Counted from the stretch's first letter, positions 39,220 to 50,370 are shown. The stretch is DNA of 64,000 nucleotides from Sphingobium sp. 66-54 (GCA_001899715.1 MKWI01000002.1:62001-126000), one strand, 5' to 3'. Notes: a model not told the origin generated them from the letters alone. Program-made: numbers and translations.

Positions 39220-40209
39220 TTAATTTGCCAGCCACGGCAGCGGCGTCAAGCCCTTGGAGACAAGCCAGTCGCGATTATAGAGAGTGGAGAGATAGCGCAG
39301 GCCCGTATCGCACAGGATGGTGACGACGCGGCTGCCCGGTCCGAGCGCCTTGCCCAGCTCCACCGCGCCGGCAACGTTGATGCCGCTGGAGAGGCCGAGA
39401 CACAGCCCCTCCTCACCCAACAGCCGCTCAACCCAGTGCAGCCCGTCGGCATCCGAAATGCGGAACTGCGTGTCGATCGGCGCGCCGTCGAGATTGGCGG
39501 TAATGCGGCTCTGGCCGATGCCCTCGGCGACGGAACTGCCCTCCGCCTTCAACTCGCCATGCGCATAATAATTGTAGAGCGCCGCCCCATAAGGATCGGT
39601 GAGCGCAATGGTGATCTTCTCGTCCTTCTGCTTGAGGCCCAGCCCCACGCCGGCGATGGTGCCGCCGGTGCCCGCCGCGCAGGTGAAGCCATCGACCCGG
39701 CCTTCCATCTGCTCCCAGATTTCCTCGGCCGTGCCGAGAATATGCGCGCGGCGGTTGGCGATATTGTCGAACTGATTGGCCCAAACCGCGTTGGGCGTCT
39801 CCTCCGCGATCCGGCGCGAGGTGTGGACGAAATGGCCGGGATTGGAGAAAGGCGCCGCCGGCACCGTCACCAGTTGCGCCCCGAGCGCGCGCAGCGTGTC
39901 CATTTTCTCACGGCTCTGCGTCTCGGGCATGACGATGATCGACTTGTAGCCCTTGGCATTGGCGACGAGCGCGATGCCGATGCCGGTATTGCCCGCCGTG
40001 CCCTCCACGATCGTGCCGCCGGGCGCGAGCTGGCCCTTCGCCTCGGCATCCTCGATAATATAGAGCGCCGCCCGGTCCTTCACGGAAGCGCCGGGGTTGG
40101 TGAACTCGCACTTGGCGTAAATCTCGGCGCCGCTGGCTTCTGAGGGCCCGGCAAGGCGGACAAGGGGCGTGTTCCCGATCAACGAGAGCGTGTTGCTATG
40201 AACGGTCAT
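39220..40209 (-). CDS. cysK: Cysteine synthase A
   Basis: This PLP enzyme forms cysteine from O-acetylserine and sulfide. It has 329 residues. N-P-G-A-S-V-K44-D-R carries the PLP lysine. T-A-G-N-T-G-I is the substrate loop, and G-T-G-G-T-I-A-G the phosphate loop. L-G-L-S-S-G-I-N-V sits near the C-terminus. The 190-bp gap to tatC (40210-40399) shows no gene. Confidence 0.92.
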   Translation of the reverse strand: MTVHSNTLSLIGNTPLVRLAGPSEASGAEIYAKCEFTNPGASVKDRAALYIIEDAEAKGQLAPGGTIVEGTAGNTGIGIALVANAKGYKSIIVMPETQSREKMDTLRALGAQLVTVPAAPFSNPGHFVHTSRRIAEETPNAVWANQFDNIANRRAHILGTAEEIWEQMEGRVDGFTCAAGTGGTIAGVGLGLKQKDEKITIALTDPYGAALYNYYAHGELKAEGSSVAEGIGQSRITANLDGAPIDTQFRISDADGLHWVERLLGEEGLCLGLSSGINVAGAVELGKALGPGSRVVTILCDTGLRYLSTLYNRDWLVSKGLTPLPWLAN

Positions 40210-40399
40210 GGTCTCAAGACCTAGGCCGCCGCGCGCCGAACGGCAAGCAAGGAGATGTGCGCAGGCAAAAAGCGAAGATTGCGCGATATTTCACTGGAAG
40301 CCGGCCATTTTGGCGGTTCGCTTTCCGGCCGTGGCCGCTCGCGGCCGAGTCGTTTCGTCGCTGGTGAGGCTCCGCGCACCCGACCGCAACCGCCGGCCG

Positions 40400-41173
40400 C
40401 TAGTCCGCCTCAGCCAGCGCCCGCTCGCGCGCCGCCCGCCGATCGGTGAACCAGATAGCGACCAGCGACAGCTCGTAAAGCAAGCAGAGCGGCACCGCGA
40501 GCATGATCTGGGAGATCACGTCCGGCGGCGTCAGCACCGCCGCAACCGCCACCGCACCGACGATCACATAGCGCCGCGCCCCAATGAGCTGCGCGCGGCT
40601 GACGATGCCGGCGCGGTTGAGCAGCATCACCAGCACCGGCAGCAGGAAGCTGATACCGAAGGCAAGGATGAACTGCATGACGAGGCCGAGATAGGAATCG
40701 ATGCTCGGCAGCGCCTCTATCTGCAATCCGCCCGACTGACCCTGGAAATTGAGGAAGAAATGGAAGGCGGTCGGCATCACCAGATAATAAGCGAAGGCCG
40801 CGCCGCTGATGAACAGCACCGGCGTGGCGAGGAGGAAGGGCAGCAGCGCCTTCTTCTCCTTGGCGTAGAGGCCCGGCGCAATGAACGCCCAGAGCTGGTT
40901 GGCCGTGATCGGGAAGGAGATGAAGAAAGCGCCGAACAGCGCCACCTTCAGCTCCACGAAGAACGCCTCGTAGAGCTTGGTGTAGACGAGCCGCCCCTGC
41001 TCTGGCCCAAAGCCCTTCTTGAGTGGCTCGACCAGGAAGGCGAGGATCGCGTCGGCAAAATAGAAGCAGACCGCGCCGGAGACGAGCAACGCGGCGACCG
41101 AGATCAGCAGTCGCTTGCGCAGTTCGATGAGATGGTCGAGCAGCGGCGCCTTGGTTTCGTCGATATCCCTCAT
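40400..41173 (-). CDS. tatC: Twin-arginine translocase subunit TatC
   Basis: This six-helix receptor of the Tat export system has 257 residues. [20 protein letters not shown] is the conserved cytoplasmic start, with the key [26 protein letters not shown] follows in helix 2-3, and P-D-V-I-S-Q late in the protein. It overlaps tatB by ATGA. Confidence 0.96.
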   Translation of the reverse strand: MRDIDETKAPLLDHLIELRKRLLISVAALLVSGAVCFYFADAILAFLVEPLKKGFGPEQGRLVYTKLYEAFFVELKVALFGAFFISFPITANQLWAFIAPGLYAKEKKALLPFLLATPVLFISGAAFAYYLVMPTAFHFFLNFQGQSGGLQIEALPSIDSYLGLVMQFILAFGISFLLPVLVMLLNRAGIVSRAQLIGARRYVIVGAVAVAAVLTPPDVISQIMLAVPLCLLYELSLVAIWFTDRRAARERALAEAD

Positions 41174-41634
41174 GCCATCGACGATCCCTTGGGCGCGTCA
41201 CCCGGCGCATCCAGCGGCAGGTTCGGCTGGTCCGGAGCGGCCTCGGCGCTCGCAACCGCCTCTGGCGCCCCATTCTCGGGCGGAACCGTTTCAGCCCCCT
41301 CCGCCGCTTCCGGTGGTGGCGCTGCCTCCGGCGCCGGCAGGGCCTCGGCGGGCGCGGTCTCGTCGGCCAGCGGCTTCGTCACGCCGTCCAGCTCGGGGAT
41401 GGCGGTTGCCGCCATGATCCGCTCATTTTCCTTGGCCCACTGCTTTTGCAGCTCCTCCAGCTCGGCCTCGCGGATCATCGCGTCGATACCGGTGCGAAAA
41501 TGCCGGGCCATGCCCTTCGCCTTGCCGATCACCTGACCGATCTTGTAGAGCGCGCGCGGCAAATCCTTCGGGCCGATCACCACGACCGCCACCACTACGA
41601 TCAGCAGCAGCTCCGAAGGTCCTACGTCAAACAT
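41170..41634 (-). CDS. tatB: Twin-arginine translocase subunit TatB
   Basis: The protein has 154 residues. [12 protein letters not shown] leads into the membrane helix and the G-P-K-D-L-P-R-A hinge of TatB, then an amphipathic helix. The C-terminal third is rich in Ala/Glu/Pro, as usual. It lies 32 bp after tatA and overlaps tatC. Confidence 0.93.
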   Translation of the reverse strand: MFDVGPSELLLIVVVAVVVIGPKDLPRALYKIGQVIGKAKGMARHFRTGIDAMIREAELEELQKQWAKENERIMAATAIPELDGVTKPLADETAPAEALPAPEAAPPPEAAEGAETVPPENGAPEAVASAEAAPDQPNLPLDAPGDAPKGSSMA

Positions 41635-41666
41635 GCCGCGCCGCCCGCCGTCTCAGCCGGGCGCCC

Positions 41667-41912
41667 TCAGCCGTCGAGCTTCTGCTCGTCGCGCGTCGCG
41701 CTTTGCTCGGGCGGCTGGGCGGGGCGCTGCTCGATGCGCTGAGCCGGCTTGGCGGATGCCGCCGCATCGTCATCATCCTCGGCAAGGCCCTTCTTGAAGC
41801 TCTTGATGCCCTTGGCGACATCACCCATCAGCCCGGAGATACGTCCACCTCCGAACAGCAGCACGACGACCAGGACCAGCAGGATCCAGTGAATTGGGGA
41901 ACCGAAACCCAT
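41667..41912 (-). CDS. tatA: Twin-arginine translocase pore subunit TatA
   Basis: The protein has 81 residues from the ATG at 41912; longer in-frame starts extend into the gap. H-W-I-L-L-V-L-V-V-V-L-L-F-G-G-G-R-I-S-G-L-M-type membrane helix and hinge are followed by the amphipathic D-V-A-K-G-I-K-S-F-K-K-G-L and the acidic patch E-D-D-D-D, both standard for TatA. Confidence 0.93.
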   Translation of the reverse strand: MGFGSPIHWILLVLVVVLLFGGGRISGLMGDVAKGIKSFKKGLAEDDDDAAASAKPAQRIEQRPAQPPEQSATRDEQKLDG

Positions 41913-42077
41913 TGGGAAAAACTCCTGTCTATACAGACTAACTAGGGTGAGTCCGCCGATTGCGCAATGGCATAGCGGCCCCAATATGTGCCCGGAACGG
42001 GATGACACCGCCAACCCGGCTGGCGCATGAACACCGGCTTTGTTGCGGCGTCGTGACACGGCATCCCGCCACCGGCC

Positions 42078-42689
42078 TTACGCACCGGCGTCATCCTCCT
42101 CATCCTCGCCCTCCCCGGCCGGCTCCAGCAGCGCCTGCGCATCTTGCGCTTCCATGGCGAGGTCGATCGGATCGAGCAGGCCGGCGGCGCGCAGATCGTC
42201 GATGCCGGGCAGATCGCGGCGGGTGGCGAGGCCGAAATGGCTGAGAAAATCAGGGGTCGTGGCATAGATCAGCGGCCGGCCCGGCACCTCGCGCCGGCCG
42301 GCGGGGCGTACCCAGCCTGCCTCCATCAGCACGTCGAGCGTGCCCTTGGCGACCTGCACGCCGCGAATCGCCTCGATCTCGGCGCGGCTGACCGGCTCGT
42401 GATAGGCGATGATCGCCAGCGTCTCGATCGCCGCGCGCGAGAGCTTGCGCGGCTCCTCGCGCTCGCGACGCAGAATGTGGGCGAGGTCGCTCGCCGTCTG
42501 GAAATGCCAGCGCCCGCCACGCTCGACCAGCGTGATGCCGCGCCCGGCATAATGCACGGCCAGCGCCGCGAGATGCGGCAGCATGCTGCCCTCCAGATCG
42601 GCATGGCGCGCGATCTCGGCCGGGGTCAGCGGCCCTTCGGCGGCAAACAGCACCGCCTCGACCAGCCGCTCGGCCGTGGACAGACTCAT
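42078..42689 (-). CDS. scpB: Chromosome segregation protein ScpB
   Basis: This kleisin-interacting winged-helix subunit of the SMC condensin complex has 203 residues from the ATG at 42689, which overlaps the scpA stop by ATGA. V-E-A-V-L-F-A-A-E-G-P-L-T is the family start. L-S-R-A-A-I-E-T-L-A-I-I-A-Y-H-E-P-V-S-R-type motif and the I-R-G-V-Q after it mark the second winged helix. The C-terminus is acidic. Confidence 0.93.
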   Translation of the reverse strand: MSLSTAERLVEAVLFAAEGPLTPAEIARHADLEGSMLPHLAALAVHYAGRGITLVERGGRWHFQTASDLAHILRREREEPRKLSRAAIETLAIIAYHEPVSRAEIEAIRGVQVAKGTLDVLMEAGWVRPAGRREVPGRPLIYATTPDFLSHFGLATRRDLPGIDDLRAAGLLDPIDLAMEAQDAQALLEPAGEGEDEEDDAGA

Positions 42690-43504
42690 CGCCGCGCACT
42701 CCCGGCGCGCAGGTAGATGGGCGCGAAAATCGCCTCCTGCGCGATCTCCACCCGCCCCTGCCGCGCCAGTTCCAGCGCCGCGACGAAGCTGCTCGCCAGC
42801 GCTGAGCGTCTGAGCTGCGGGTCGGCATGGTCGGGCAGGAAGCTGCGTAACTCCGCCCAATCGAGCCGCGCGCCGACCAGTCGTGAGACCCGCTCGATCG
42901 CCTCGTCAAGCGTCATCACCGGCCGGCGCTGGACGATATGCATGCGCGGCGCCGTGCGCGCCTTCACCTGCCCATAAGCCTGGATGAGATCGAACAGGCT
43001 CGCCTGCCAGACGATCGCGCGCGGGCGGTGCAGCCCTTCGGGCAGCGGGCGCACGAACACATCGCGCCCCAGCCGGTCACGCGCCAGCAGCCGCGCGCCG
43101 GCCTCGCGCATCGCCTCCAGCCGTTGCAGGCGCAGATGCAGCCGCAGCGCCAGCTCCTCGGGCGAGGGGTCAGGCTGCGCTTCCTTGGGCAGCAGCAGGC
43201 CGGATTTGAGATAGGCCAGCCACGCCGCCATGACGAGATAGTCGGCCGCCAGCTCCAGCCGCAGTTCCGCCGCTTCCTCGATGAAGCGCAGATATTGCTC
43301 GACCAGTGCAAGGATGGAGATTTCGCGCAGGTCGACCTTCTGGCTACGTGCCAAAGCCAGCAGCAGGTCGAGCGGGCCTTCCCAGCTTTCGACATGCACG
43401 GTCAGCACCGCCTCGTCGGGGGCGCGGCGCACCGGCTCGGCCCAATCGGCATCGGCGAACACCGCATCGGCCTCCCCGGCCGGACGCAGCGCCTCCTCGC
43501 TCAT
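42686..43504 (-). CDS. scpA: Chromosome segregation protein ScpA
   Basis: This kleisin subunit of bacterial condensin has 272 residues. W-E-G-P-L-D-L-L-L-A-L-A-R and K-V-D-L-R-E-I-S-I are the conserved N-terminal SMC-neck-binding segment; L-A-A-D-Y-L-V-M-A-A-W-L-A-Y-L-K-S follows. The first 30 residues are a variable acidic extension. It overlaps nagZ by ATGA. Confidence 0.93.
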   Translation of the reverse strand: MSEEALRPAGEADAVFADADWAEPVRRAPDEAVLTVHVESWEGPLDLLLALARSQKVDLREISILALVEQYLRFIEEAAELRLELAADYLVMAAWLAYLKSGLLLPKEAQPDPSPEELALRLHLRLQRLEAMREAGARLLARDRLGRDVFVRPLPEGLHRPRAIVWQASLFDLIQAYGQVKARTAPRMHIVQRRPVMTLDEAIERVSRLVGARLDWAELRSFLPDHADPQLRRSALASSFVAALELARQGRVEIAQEAIFAPIYLRAGSARR

Positions 43505-44517
43505 GCTGCCGCCCGCGCGAACAGGGCATCGCGCGTCGCCAGCGCCCGCTCCATCGGCCAGTCGGCATCCGGCCCGGCGCTGATCGTCGCCATCGCTCTG
43601 TCGAGCCGCTCGCGTGCGGCCGCGCTCATCTCCGGCAGCCGCGCGGCGATGACGGTCATCTCGTCCATTCGGCCCCAGCAGTTGAGCGCCAGATCGCAGC
43701 CCGCCGCGATCACACCCGCCGCCAACTCATCAGCCGCGCCGTTCAAGGCTTTCATGTCGAGATCATCAGACATTAGCAGCCCGTCAAAGCCGATTTCACC
43801 CCGGATGATATCGCCGATCACGCGCGGCGAGAGGCTTGCCGGCCGCTCGGCATCCCAGGCGGTATAGACGATATGCGCGGTCATCCCCACCGGCGCGCGG
43901 TGGAGCGTGCGGAACGGCGTAATGTCGCTCGCTAGCTCATCCGCGCCGGCCGTCACGGTCGGCAGCGCATGGTGGCTGTCGACCAGCGCGCGGCCGTGGC
44001 CCGGCATATGCTTGACAATGCCGACGACACCGCCCTCCCGCAGCCCATCCAGCGTCGCCCGGCCGAGCGCGGCGACCCGCATCGGCTCATCGCCGAATGC
44101 CCGGTCGCCGACGATGTCGCTGGCGCCTTCCCGCCGCACGTCCAGCACCGGCGCGGCGTTGGCGGTGATACCCACATCCGCCAGCATCGTGCCCAGCGCG
44201 CGGGCGTTGCACCGCGCCGCCTCGATCGCACTGGAAGGCGCAGTGTCGTAGAGCGCGGCGAACTGACCCGCGGGCGGGAAGGTCGGCCATTCGGGCGGGC
44301 GCATCCGTGCCACCCGGCCGCCCTCCTGGTCGATCATGACGAACAGATCGGCGCGCCCCGCAATCTCGCGCAGGCTGTCGGTCAGGGCACGGAGCTGGGC
44401 GCGGTCGCGAATGTTGCGGCCGAACAGGATATAGCCCGCCGGGTCGCAGGCGCGGAACAGGGCGCGCTCCTCCGGGCTCACCGTTTCGCCGGCCAGGCCG
44501 AAGATGACAGGCTTCAT
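43501..44517 (-). CDS. nagZ: Beta-N-acetylhexosaminidase NagZ
   Basis: This cytoplasmic glycoside hydrolase family 3 enzyme removes GlcNAc from anhydro-muropeptides during wall recycling. It has 338 residues. D-Q-E-G-G-R-V-A-R (63-71), K-H-M-P-G-H-G (169-175), D-S-H-H and the nucleophile motif M-S-D-D-L-D-M (249-255) are intact. It sits between scpA and a SPOR-domain gene. Confidence 0.94.
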   Translation of the reverse strand: MKPVIFGLAGETVSPEERALFRACDPAGYILFGRNIRDRAQLRALTDSLREIAGRADLFVMIDQEGGRVARMRPPEWPTFPPAGQFAALYDTAPSSAIEAARCNARALGTMLADVGITANAAPVLDVRREGASDIVGDRAFGDEPMRVAALGRATLDGLREGGVVGIVKHMPGHGRALVDSHHALPTVTAGADELASDITPFRTLHRAPVGMTAHIVYTAWDAERPASLSPRVIGDIIRGEIGFDGLLMSDDLDMKALNGAADELAAGVIAAGCDLALNCWGRMDEMTVIAARLPEMSAAARERLDRAMATISAGPDADWPMERALATRDALFARAAA

Positions 44518-44568
44518 GGCAGTTGTACCTTCATGCGCCCAGGTCTGCGCTCCATCCGGCCGTGCGTC

Positions 44569-45312
44569 TCAGCGCACCACCATGCAGCTTTCGCCCGCCA
44601 CGCGCAGCTTTCCGCAGGTCGCGCCGGCATCCGCCGACGAGGCCACGGACACGCGCAGGCGATAGAGCGTGCGCCCGCCGGTCTCGACCGGCTCGACATG
44701 GTGGCTGAGCGGCGCGAGATAGTCAAAGCGGCCGGACATCTTCTTCCACACATCTTCGGCCAGCGCTCTGGAACCGAAGGCGCCGAGCTGGATGCGCGGC
44801 CCTTCGCTGCTTGCCTCGCTCGTCGCCGCTGCCGCCGGCTTGCGCGCATCGGTCGCGACCGTCTTGACCGGCGCGGCCACGCTCGGCTTGGCGGCCGCCG
44901 CCGGCTTGGGGGCTTCCTCTGCCTTGACCGTGGCGGGCACGAGGTCCGTGCGCGGCGCTTCTGGCACCTGGCTGGCGTCGATCCGCCCGGTTGCTTCGCC
45001 GCCCTCGCTCGCCTCGAACGCGGCATCGCCCTCGCCATCGAACGCCTTGGCATCGGCCTCGTTGGCCGGCACCTTGTAGGGGCCGCTTTCTGCGGCGATC
45101 AGCCTCGCGTCGCCGCCATCACCCCCACCGCGATTCTTGAGCCAGTAGCCACCGCCGACGATCACCGCGAGCAACACCAAGCCTAGCAACACGAGCAGCA
45201 GCACCTTGGCCAGCGGCACGCCCTCGGCTTCCTCCGCCTCACTGGCCGGCTCCAGCCAGGGCAGGCGGTCCTCCTCATCCAGATTGAAGCCGTCCGCCTG
45301 CTCCCCCGTCAT
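44569..45312 (-). CDS. SPOR-domain membrane protein
   Basis: The protein has 247 residues: an acidic cytoplasmic N-terminus, one membrane helix (about 34-56), an Ala/Pro/Lys-rich periplasmic linker, and a C-terminal SPOR domain beginning I-Q-L-G-A-F-G-S-R-A-L-A. Its topology matches FtsN-like proteins. The ATG overlaps the argS stop (TGATG). A role at the septum is inferred from the domain. Confidence 0.85.
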   Translation of the reverse strand: MTGEQADGFNLDEEDRLPWLEPASEAEEAEGVPLAKVLLLVLLGLVLLAVIVGGGYWLKNRGGGDGGDARLIAAESGPYKVPANEADAKAFDGEGDAAFEASEGGEATGRIDASQVPEAPRTDLVPATVKAEEAPKPAAAAKPSVAAPVKTVATDARKPAAAATSEASSEGPRIQLGAFGSRALAEDVWKKMSGRFDYLAPLSHHVEPVETGGRTLYRLRVSVASSADAGATCGKLRVAGESCMVVR

Positions 45313-47042
45313 CAGCCCATCTCCTCCAGCGCCGTCACCCCCATCAGGGCCAGGCCGTTCCTGATAACCTGTCCGATTCCGGTGCTCAAGAAAAGTCGGG
45401 CGGCGGTGATGGCGGCATCATCGGGCACGATGACGCGGCGCTCGGGATGATCGTTGCCCATGTTCCACCAGCCGTGGAAATCCGCCGCCAGATCATAGAG
45501 GAAGAAGGCGATGCGGTGCGGCTCGCGCGCCGCCGCCGCCGCCTCGACCACGCGCGGGAAATTGGCGAGTTGGCGGATCAGCCCCAGCTCCTCCGCACCC
45601 AGCCGCGAGAGGTCCGGCTCGGGCAGGCCGTCCGGGAAGGCTTCCGCCGCGCGCCGGCCGAGCGAGGCGATGCGCGCATGAGCATATTGCACGTAGAAAA
45701 CCGGGTTGTCCTTCGACGCCTCGACCACCTTGGCGAAGTCGAAATCCATCTGCGCATCGGCCTTGCGGGTGAGCATGGTGAAGCGCACGACATCCTTGCC
45801 GACCTCCTTCACCACATCGGCGAGCGTCACGAAATTGCCGGCGCGCTTGCTCATCTTCACCGGCTCGCCGTCGCGCAGCAGCCGCACCATCTGCACCAGC
45901 TTGACGTCGAACGGCACCTTGCCGCCGGTCAGCGCCGCCACCGCCGCCTTGATGCGCTTGACCGTGCCGGCATGGTCCGCACCCCAGATGTCGATGAGCA
46001 TATCGGCGCTCTCGGCCTTCTGCGCATGATAAGCGAGATCGGTGCCGAAATAGGTGAGGCCGCCATCAGACTTGCGCACCGGCCGGTCGCTGTCGTCGCC
46101 GAATTCCGTGGCGCGGAACAGCGTCATCTCGGTCGGTTCCCAGTCGTCCGGCAGCTCGCCCTTGGGCGGTTCCAGCACGCCCTTGTAGATCAGCCCTTCG
46201 CTCTCCAGTCGTGCGAATGCGGCGTCGACACGCCCTGCACGCTGCACCGCCGCCTCGGAAGCGAACACGTCATGATGGATGCCGAGTAGCGCCAGATCGG
46301 CGCGGATCATGTCCATCATCGCGGCGACCGCCTTCTCGCGGAACAGGTCGAGCCACGCGCTCTCCGGCGCCGCTACGTAGCGGTCGCCGAACTCGGCCGC
46401 CAGCGCCTGCCCGATCGGCACCAGATAATCGCCGGGATAATAACCCTCCGGAATCTCGCCGATCGCCTCGCCCAGCGCCTCGCGGTAGCGCAGATGCGCC
46501 GAGCGGCCGAGCGTCTGCACCTGCGCGCCGGCATCGTTGATGTAATATTCGCGCGTCACTGCATAGCCGGCAAACTCCAGCAGCGTCGCCAGCGCGTCGC
46601 CTACCACCGCGCCCCGGCAATGGCCCATGTGCATCGGCCCGGTCGGGTTGGCGGAGACATATTCCACATTCACCCGCAACCCCGCGCCCTTGGCCGAACG
46701 GCCGTAATCGGCGCCCTGCGCATGGACGGCAAGCAGTTCGCCCTCCCACGCGTGCGGCACCAGCCGCATGTTGATGAAGCCGGGGCCGGCGATATCGACC
46801 GCCGCCACTTCCGGCATCTCGCGGATGCGGGAGGCGATCTGCTCGGCCAGCGCGCGCGGATTGGTGCCGGCCGGCTTGGCGAGCACCATCGCGGCGTTGG
46901 TCGCCATATCGCCATGGCTGGCGTCGCGCGGCGGTTCAACGGTGACGGCCCGGCGATCGAGCCCCGCCGGCAACTCGCCAGCCTCCTCCATGTCGGAGAG
47001 CAGCCCGTCGAGCGCGGAAGCAATGAAAACGAAGATACTCAT
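45312..47042 (-). CDS. argS: Arginyl-tRNA synthetase
   Basis: This class I aminoacyl-tRNA synthetase has 576 residues. The N-terminal Add-1 domain is followed by [13 protein letters not shown] (HIGH at 138-141). V-K-M-S-K-R-A-G-N is the KMSKS loop, and the DALR anticodon-binding domain fills the C-terminus with Y-A-H-A-R-I. Read with the downstream SPOR gene. Confidence 0.96.
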   Translation of the reverse strand: MSIFVFIASALDGLLSDMEEAGELPAGLDRRAVTVEPPRDASHGDMATNAAMVLAKPAGTNPRALAEQIASRIREMPEVAAVDIAGPGFINMRLVPHAWEGELLAVHAQGADYGRSAKGAGLRVNVEYVSANPTGPMHMGHCRGAVVGDALATLLEFAGYAVTREYYINDAGAQVQTLGRSAHLRYREALGEAIGEIPEGYYPGDYLVPIGQALAAEFGDRYVAAPESAWLDLFREKAVAAMMDMIRADLALLGIHHDVFASEAAVQRAGRVDAAFARLESEGLIYKGVLEPPKGELPDDWEPTEMTLFRATEFGDDSDRPVRKSDGGLTYFGTDLAYHAQKAESADMLIDIWGADHAGTVKRIKAAVAALTGGKVPFDVKLVQMVRLLRDGEPVKMSKRAGNFVTLADVVKEVGKDVVRFTMLTRKADAQMDFDFAKVVEASKDNPVFYVQYAHARIASLGRRAAEAFPDGLPEPDLSRLGAEELGLIRQLANFPRVVEAAAAAREPHRIAFFLYDLAADFHGWWNMGNDHPERRVIVPDDAAITAARLFLSTGIGQVIRNGLALMGVTALEEMG

Positions 47043-47121
47043 GACGTGGTTTGTCCTGTCATCGGCGGCGGTCCGGGGACAGGGTGGCTGCGGTCGTCCG
47101 GCCGCCGGAAACGGATGCGTT

Positions 47122-47775
47122 TCAGCGGGTGATATTGTAGCGGAGCTGATCCTGGGTCAGGTTGAACCCTACGAGCAGCTCGAAGCTGCTTCGCTGGATC
47201 GCCTCCTTGACCTCGGGCCGCGCCAGCGGGTCGAGCGCTGCGTCGGCATCGCCGGACTTGCGCGGGCGGGTAATCATTTGCTCGATCTCGCGCGGCAGCG
47301 TCGCGGTGGCGCGGTCCACATAGGCGGCAGCGGTGCCCTGCGCATGGGCGCGTAGCGCGCCCTCGGCAAAGACCAGCCGCACCGTGGCCACGCGCTTGGC
47401 GACTACCGAGGTGGCACCGCGCACGACTGTGGAAAAGACCGGCAGCTCCACCTCGCGCGCCGGGCCGGCATCACGCCGCAGCGCGTTCACGGTGTAGCTC
47501 ACCTGGGTGTAGATGTCCTTATCGCCCGTGGTGCAGGTCGAGCGCACGTCGGTGATGTTGGCCACCACGTCGATCGCCTCGGCCTCGCGGCTCGCGGGCG
47601 GATCGAACAGGGTGATGTCGCCGGTGTTGGCGGGAATGGCAACGCTCGGGCAGGCCGAGCGGAACTGGATGATGCCCTGCCCCGCCGCGTCAATATCGCC
47701 GCGCTTGGCGCAGCCCGCGATCAGGACCAGGGCGGTTCCCAGGACGGCTAGTCTATACGCAGCGGTGATCCGCAC
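47122..47775 (-). CDS. Lipoprotein, unknown function
   Basis: The chosen GTG start at 47775 gives a typical lipoprotein signal: V-R-I-T-A-A-Y-R, a hydrophobic stretch, then the lipobox L-I-A-G-C. The rest (217 residues in all) is a soluble beta-rich chain. Repeated V-V-A-N-I-T-D-V and V-S-Y-T-V-N-A-L segments suggest an immunoglobulin-like fold. No family is named. It is divergent from ispH; 47776-47920 is their shared promoter region. Confidence 0.7.
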   Translation of the reverse strand: MRITAAYRLAVLGTALVLIAGCAKRGDIDAAGQGIIQFRSACPSVAIPANTGDITLFDPPASREAEAIDVVANITDVRSTCTTGDKDIYTQVSYTVNALRRDAGPAREVELPVFSTVVRGATSVVAKRVATVRLVFAEGALRAHAQGTAAAYVDRATATLPREIEQMITRPRKSGDADAALDPLARPEVKEAIQRSSFELLVGFNLTQDQLRYNITR

Positions 47776-47920
47776 GATGGTCCCGGTTCCTTCCGTATCG
47801 GGCGCTTGCACGGCGCCCGGCCCTTCCAAACAGTCCGCGCTTCTTAGTCACCGCATCCCGGCCGCGCAACCGAAAGGAAGCGCCTTCCCCTCGCGGCCGC
47901 ATCGCCCTAAAGGACCCGAC

Positions 47921-48907
47921 ATGGCCGCTTCATTAACGACCGACAGCAGCAGCGCGGGTGCCGCAAGCCGGCCGGCGCTGCACGTGCTCATCGCCGCGCC
48001 GCGCGGTTTCTGCGCCGGAGTGGACCGCGCGATCACCATCGTCGAGCGCGCGCTCCAGAAATATGGCGCGCCGGTCTATGTCCGCCACGAAATCGTCCAC
48101 AACCGCTTCGTGGTCGACAATCTGCGCTCAAAGGGCGCCGTGTTCGTCGACGAGCTGGATGAGGTGCCGGACGGCCGGCCGGTGGTCTTTTCGGCGCACG
48201 GCGTGCCCAAGGTCGTTCCCGCCAGCGCTCAGGCGCGCGGCCTCGACTATCTCGACGCGACCTGCCCGCTCGTCTCCAAGGTCCACCGCCAGGCCGAACG
48301 GCTGGTGCGCGCCGGGCGGCATATCCTGTTCATCGGCCACGCCAACCACCCGGAGGTAATCGGCACCTTCGGCCAGGTGCCCGAGGGCGCGATGACCCTG
48401 CTCCAGACCGAGGCCGATGCCGAGGCTTATCAGCCAACCCCCGGCCAGTCGCTCGCCTTCCTCACCCAGACGACGCTCTCGGTCGACGATACCGCCGCGA
48501 TGGTGGCGATCCTCCAGCGCCGCTTCCCGGACATCGAGGCGCCGCGCAGCGACGATATCTGTTATGCCACCTCCAACCGGCAGGAAGCCGCCAAGGCCAT
48601 CGCCGCGCGGGCGGACGCCGTGCTGGTGATCGGCGCGCCTAACAGTTCCAACTCGCTCCGCCTCGTCGAGGTCGCCGAGCGCGCCGGCACCCGCGCCCAG
48701 CTCATCCAGACCGCCGACGAGATCGACTTCGCCTGGCTCGACGGCGTCGCCACGCTCGGCGTCACCGCCGGCGCCAGCGCGCCGGAAATCCTTGTGCGCG
48801 GCGTCATCGACAAGCTGGCGCAGCGCTTCACGGTGCATGAGGAAGCCGTAACGACGGCAACCGAGGTCATGTCCTTCAAGCTGCCGCGCGGGCTGGAAAC
48901 GGCCTGA
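47921..48907 (+). CDS. ispH: HMBPP reductase (isoprenoid MEP pathway)
   Basis: This is the last step of the MEP pathway, making IPP and DMAPP with an iron-sulfur cluster. It has 328 residues from the ATG at 47921; a longer frame to 47513 is antisense to the lipoprotein. The cluster cysteines are C31 (G-F-C-A-G-V), C115 (D-A-T-C-P-L-V) and C214 (D-I-C-Y-A-T-S-N-R). H-E-I-V-H-N and S-A-H-G-V also match the family. thrB follows six bases later. Confidence 0.95.
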   Translation: MAASLTTDSSSAGAASRPALHVLIAAPRGFCAGVDRAITIVERALQKYGAPVYVRHEIVHNRFVVDNLRSKGAVFVDELDEVPDGRPVVFSAHGVPKVVPASAQARGLDYLDATCPLVSKVHRQAERLVRAGRHILFIGHANHPEVIGTFGQVPEGAMTLLQTEADAEAYQPTPGQSLAFLTQTTLSVDDTAAMVAILQRRFPDIEAPRSDDICYATSNRQEAAKAIAARADAVLVIGAPNSSNSLRLVEVAERAGTRAQLIQTADEIDFAWLDGVATLGVTAGASAPEILVRGVIDKLAQRFTVHEEAVTTATEVMSFKLPRGLETA

Positions 48908-48913
48908 TCGCGC

Positions 48914-49897
48914 ATGGCAGTCTATACCCAGGTGCCCGCCGAAACCCTCGCGGCCTTCCTTGAACGCTACGATGTCGGCACGCTGCTCGCCGCCAAGGGC
49001 ATCGCCGAGGGCGTCGAGAACAGCAACTATCTGGTCGATACGACCGGCACGGACGGCAAGGGCGCCCGCTTCATCCTCACCCTCTACGAGAAGCGCGTGG
49101 ACGTGGCGGACCTGCCCTTCTTCATGGCGCTGCTCGACCATGTCGGCGCGCGCGGCTGCCCGGTGCCGCGCTTCATCCCGGACCGCACGGGGCAGTGCCT
49201 CCAGACGCTGTGCGGCCGCCCCGCCTGCCTCATCGAGTTTCTGAGCGGCGTCTCCGTCACCCGCCCGACGCCCGCGCAGGCCCGCGCCGCCGGCGGCGCG
49301 CTGGGCGATCTCCACCGCGCGGTGGAGAGCTTCACCGGCACCCGCCCCAATGCGCTCGGGCCGGAGGGCTGGCACCGCCTCGCCGAGAGCTGCGGCGCGA
49401 GCCTGGACGAGATCGCTCCCGGCCTGCACGGCCGTGTCCGGCAGGAGCTGGCGTTCCTCGACGCGCATTGGCCCGCCGCGCTCGACCATACCGTGATCCA
49501 TGCCGATCTGTTCCCGGACAATGTGCTGATGCGGGGCGACATGGTCGGCGGGCTGATCGACTTCTATTTCAGTTGCACGGACATCCGCGCCTATGATGTC
49601 GCCATCACCCACGGCGCGTGGAGCTTCTCGCCCGACGGCGCGGATTTCCACGCCGATGTCGGCCATGCCCTGATCGCCGGCTACCGGGCGCATCATGGCC
49701 TGACCGATGCGGAACATGAGGCGCTGCCGATCCTCGCGCGCGGCGCGGCGCTGCGGTTCCTGCTGACCCGCGCCTATGACTGGATCAACACGCCACCCAC
49801 CGCGCTGGTGACGCGCAAGGACCCGCTCGCCTATCTGCGCCGGCTGGAGGCTTATGCGGCGGGATCGGCCGCCGCGCTGTTCGGTCCGCCGGCATGA
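48914..49897 (+). CDS. thrB: Homoserine kinase (ThrB2 type)
   Basis: This aminoglycoside-phosphotransferase-fold homoserine kinase, used in threonine synthesis, is the type found in alphaproteobacteria and differs from the GHMP kinase of E. coli. It has 327 residues. G-V-E-N-S-N-Y at 35-41 is the nucleotide loop. [12 protein letters not shown] is the catalytic loop, and [14 protein letters not shown] the metal-binding segment. The stop overlaps rnhA by ATGA. Confidence 0.93.
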   Translation: MAVYTQVPAETLAAFLERYDVGTLLAAKGIAEGVENSNYLVDTTGTDGKGARFILTLYEKRVDVADLPFFMALLDHVGARGCPVPRFIPDRTGQCLQTLCGRPACLIEFLSGVSVTRPTPAQARAAGGALGDLHRAVESFTGTRPNALGPEGWHRLAESCGASLDEIAPGLHGRVRQELAFLDAHWPAALDHTVIHADLFPDNVLMRGDMVGGLIDFYFSCTDIRAYDVAITHGAWSFSPDGADFHADVGHALIAGYRAHHGLTDAEHEALPILARGAALRFLLTRAYDWINTPPTALVTRKDPLAYLRRLEAYAAGSAAALFGPPA

Positions 49898-50370
49898 ACG
49901 ATGCGGTCGAGCTGTTCACCGACGGCGCCTGCAAGGGCAATCCCGGCCCCGGCGGCTGGGGCGCGGTGCTGCGCTTCAAAGGGCGCGAGAAGGAGCTTTC
50001 CGGCGGCGAGGCGCACACCACCAACAACCGCATGGAACTGACCGCGGCGATCGAGGGCCTCAACGCCATCACCTGCCCCTGCCGCGTGATCCTCTCGACC
50101 GACAGCAACTATGTGAAGGACGGCATCACCAAGTGGATCTTCGGCTGGCAGCGCAACGGCTGGCGCACCGCCGACAAGAAGCCGGTCAAGAATGCCGATC
50201 TCTGGCAGGCGCTGCTGGACGCGACGAAGCGCCACACCATCGAATGGCAATGGGTGAAGGGCCACGCCGGCCACCCCGAGAACGAACGCGCCGACCAGCT
50301 CGCCAGCGCGGCGGCCGAGGCCATGCGTGTGCCCGGTGCCAATTGCCCCAAAAGTTCTCCGAAGGAATGA
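49894..50370 (+). CDS. rnhA: Ribonuclease HI
   Basis: This enzyme degrades RNA in RNA-DNA hybrids. It has 158 residues. The four catalytic acids are at the standard places: D10 (T-D-G-A-C), E48 (R-M-E-L-T), D70 (S-T-D-S) and D134 (E-R-A-D). K-G-H-A-G-H is present. It ends tail-to-tail, nine bases from the histidine kinase remnant. Confidence 0.96.
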   Translation: MNDAVELFTDGACKGNPGPGGWGAVLRFKGREKELSGGEAHTTNNRMELTAAIEGLNAITCPCRVILSTDSNYVKDGITKWIFGWQRNGWRTADKKPVKNADLWQALLDATKRHTIEWQWVKGHAGHPENERADQLASAAAEAMRVPGANCPKSSPKE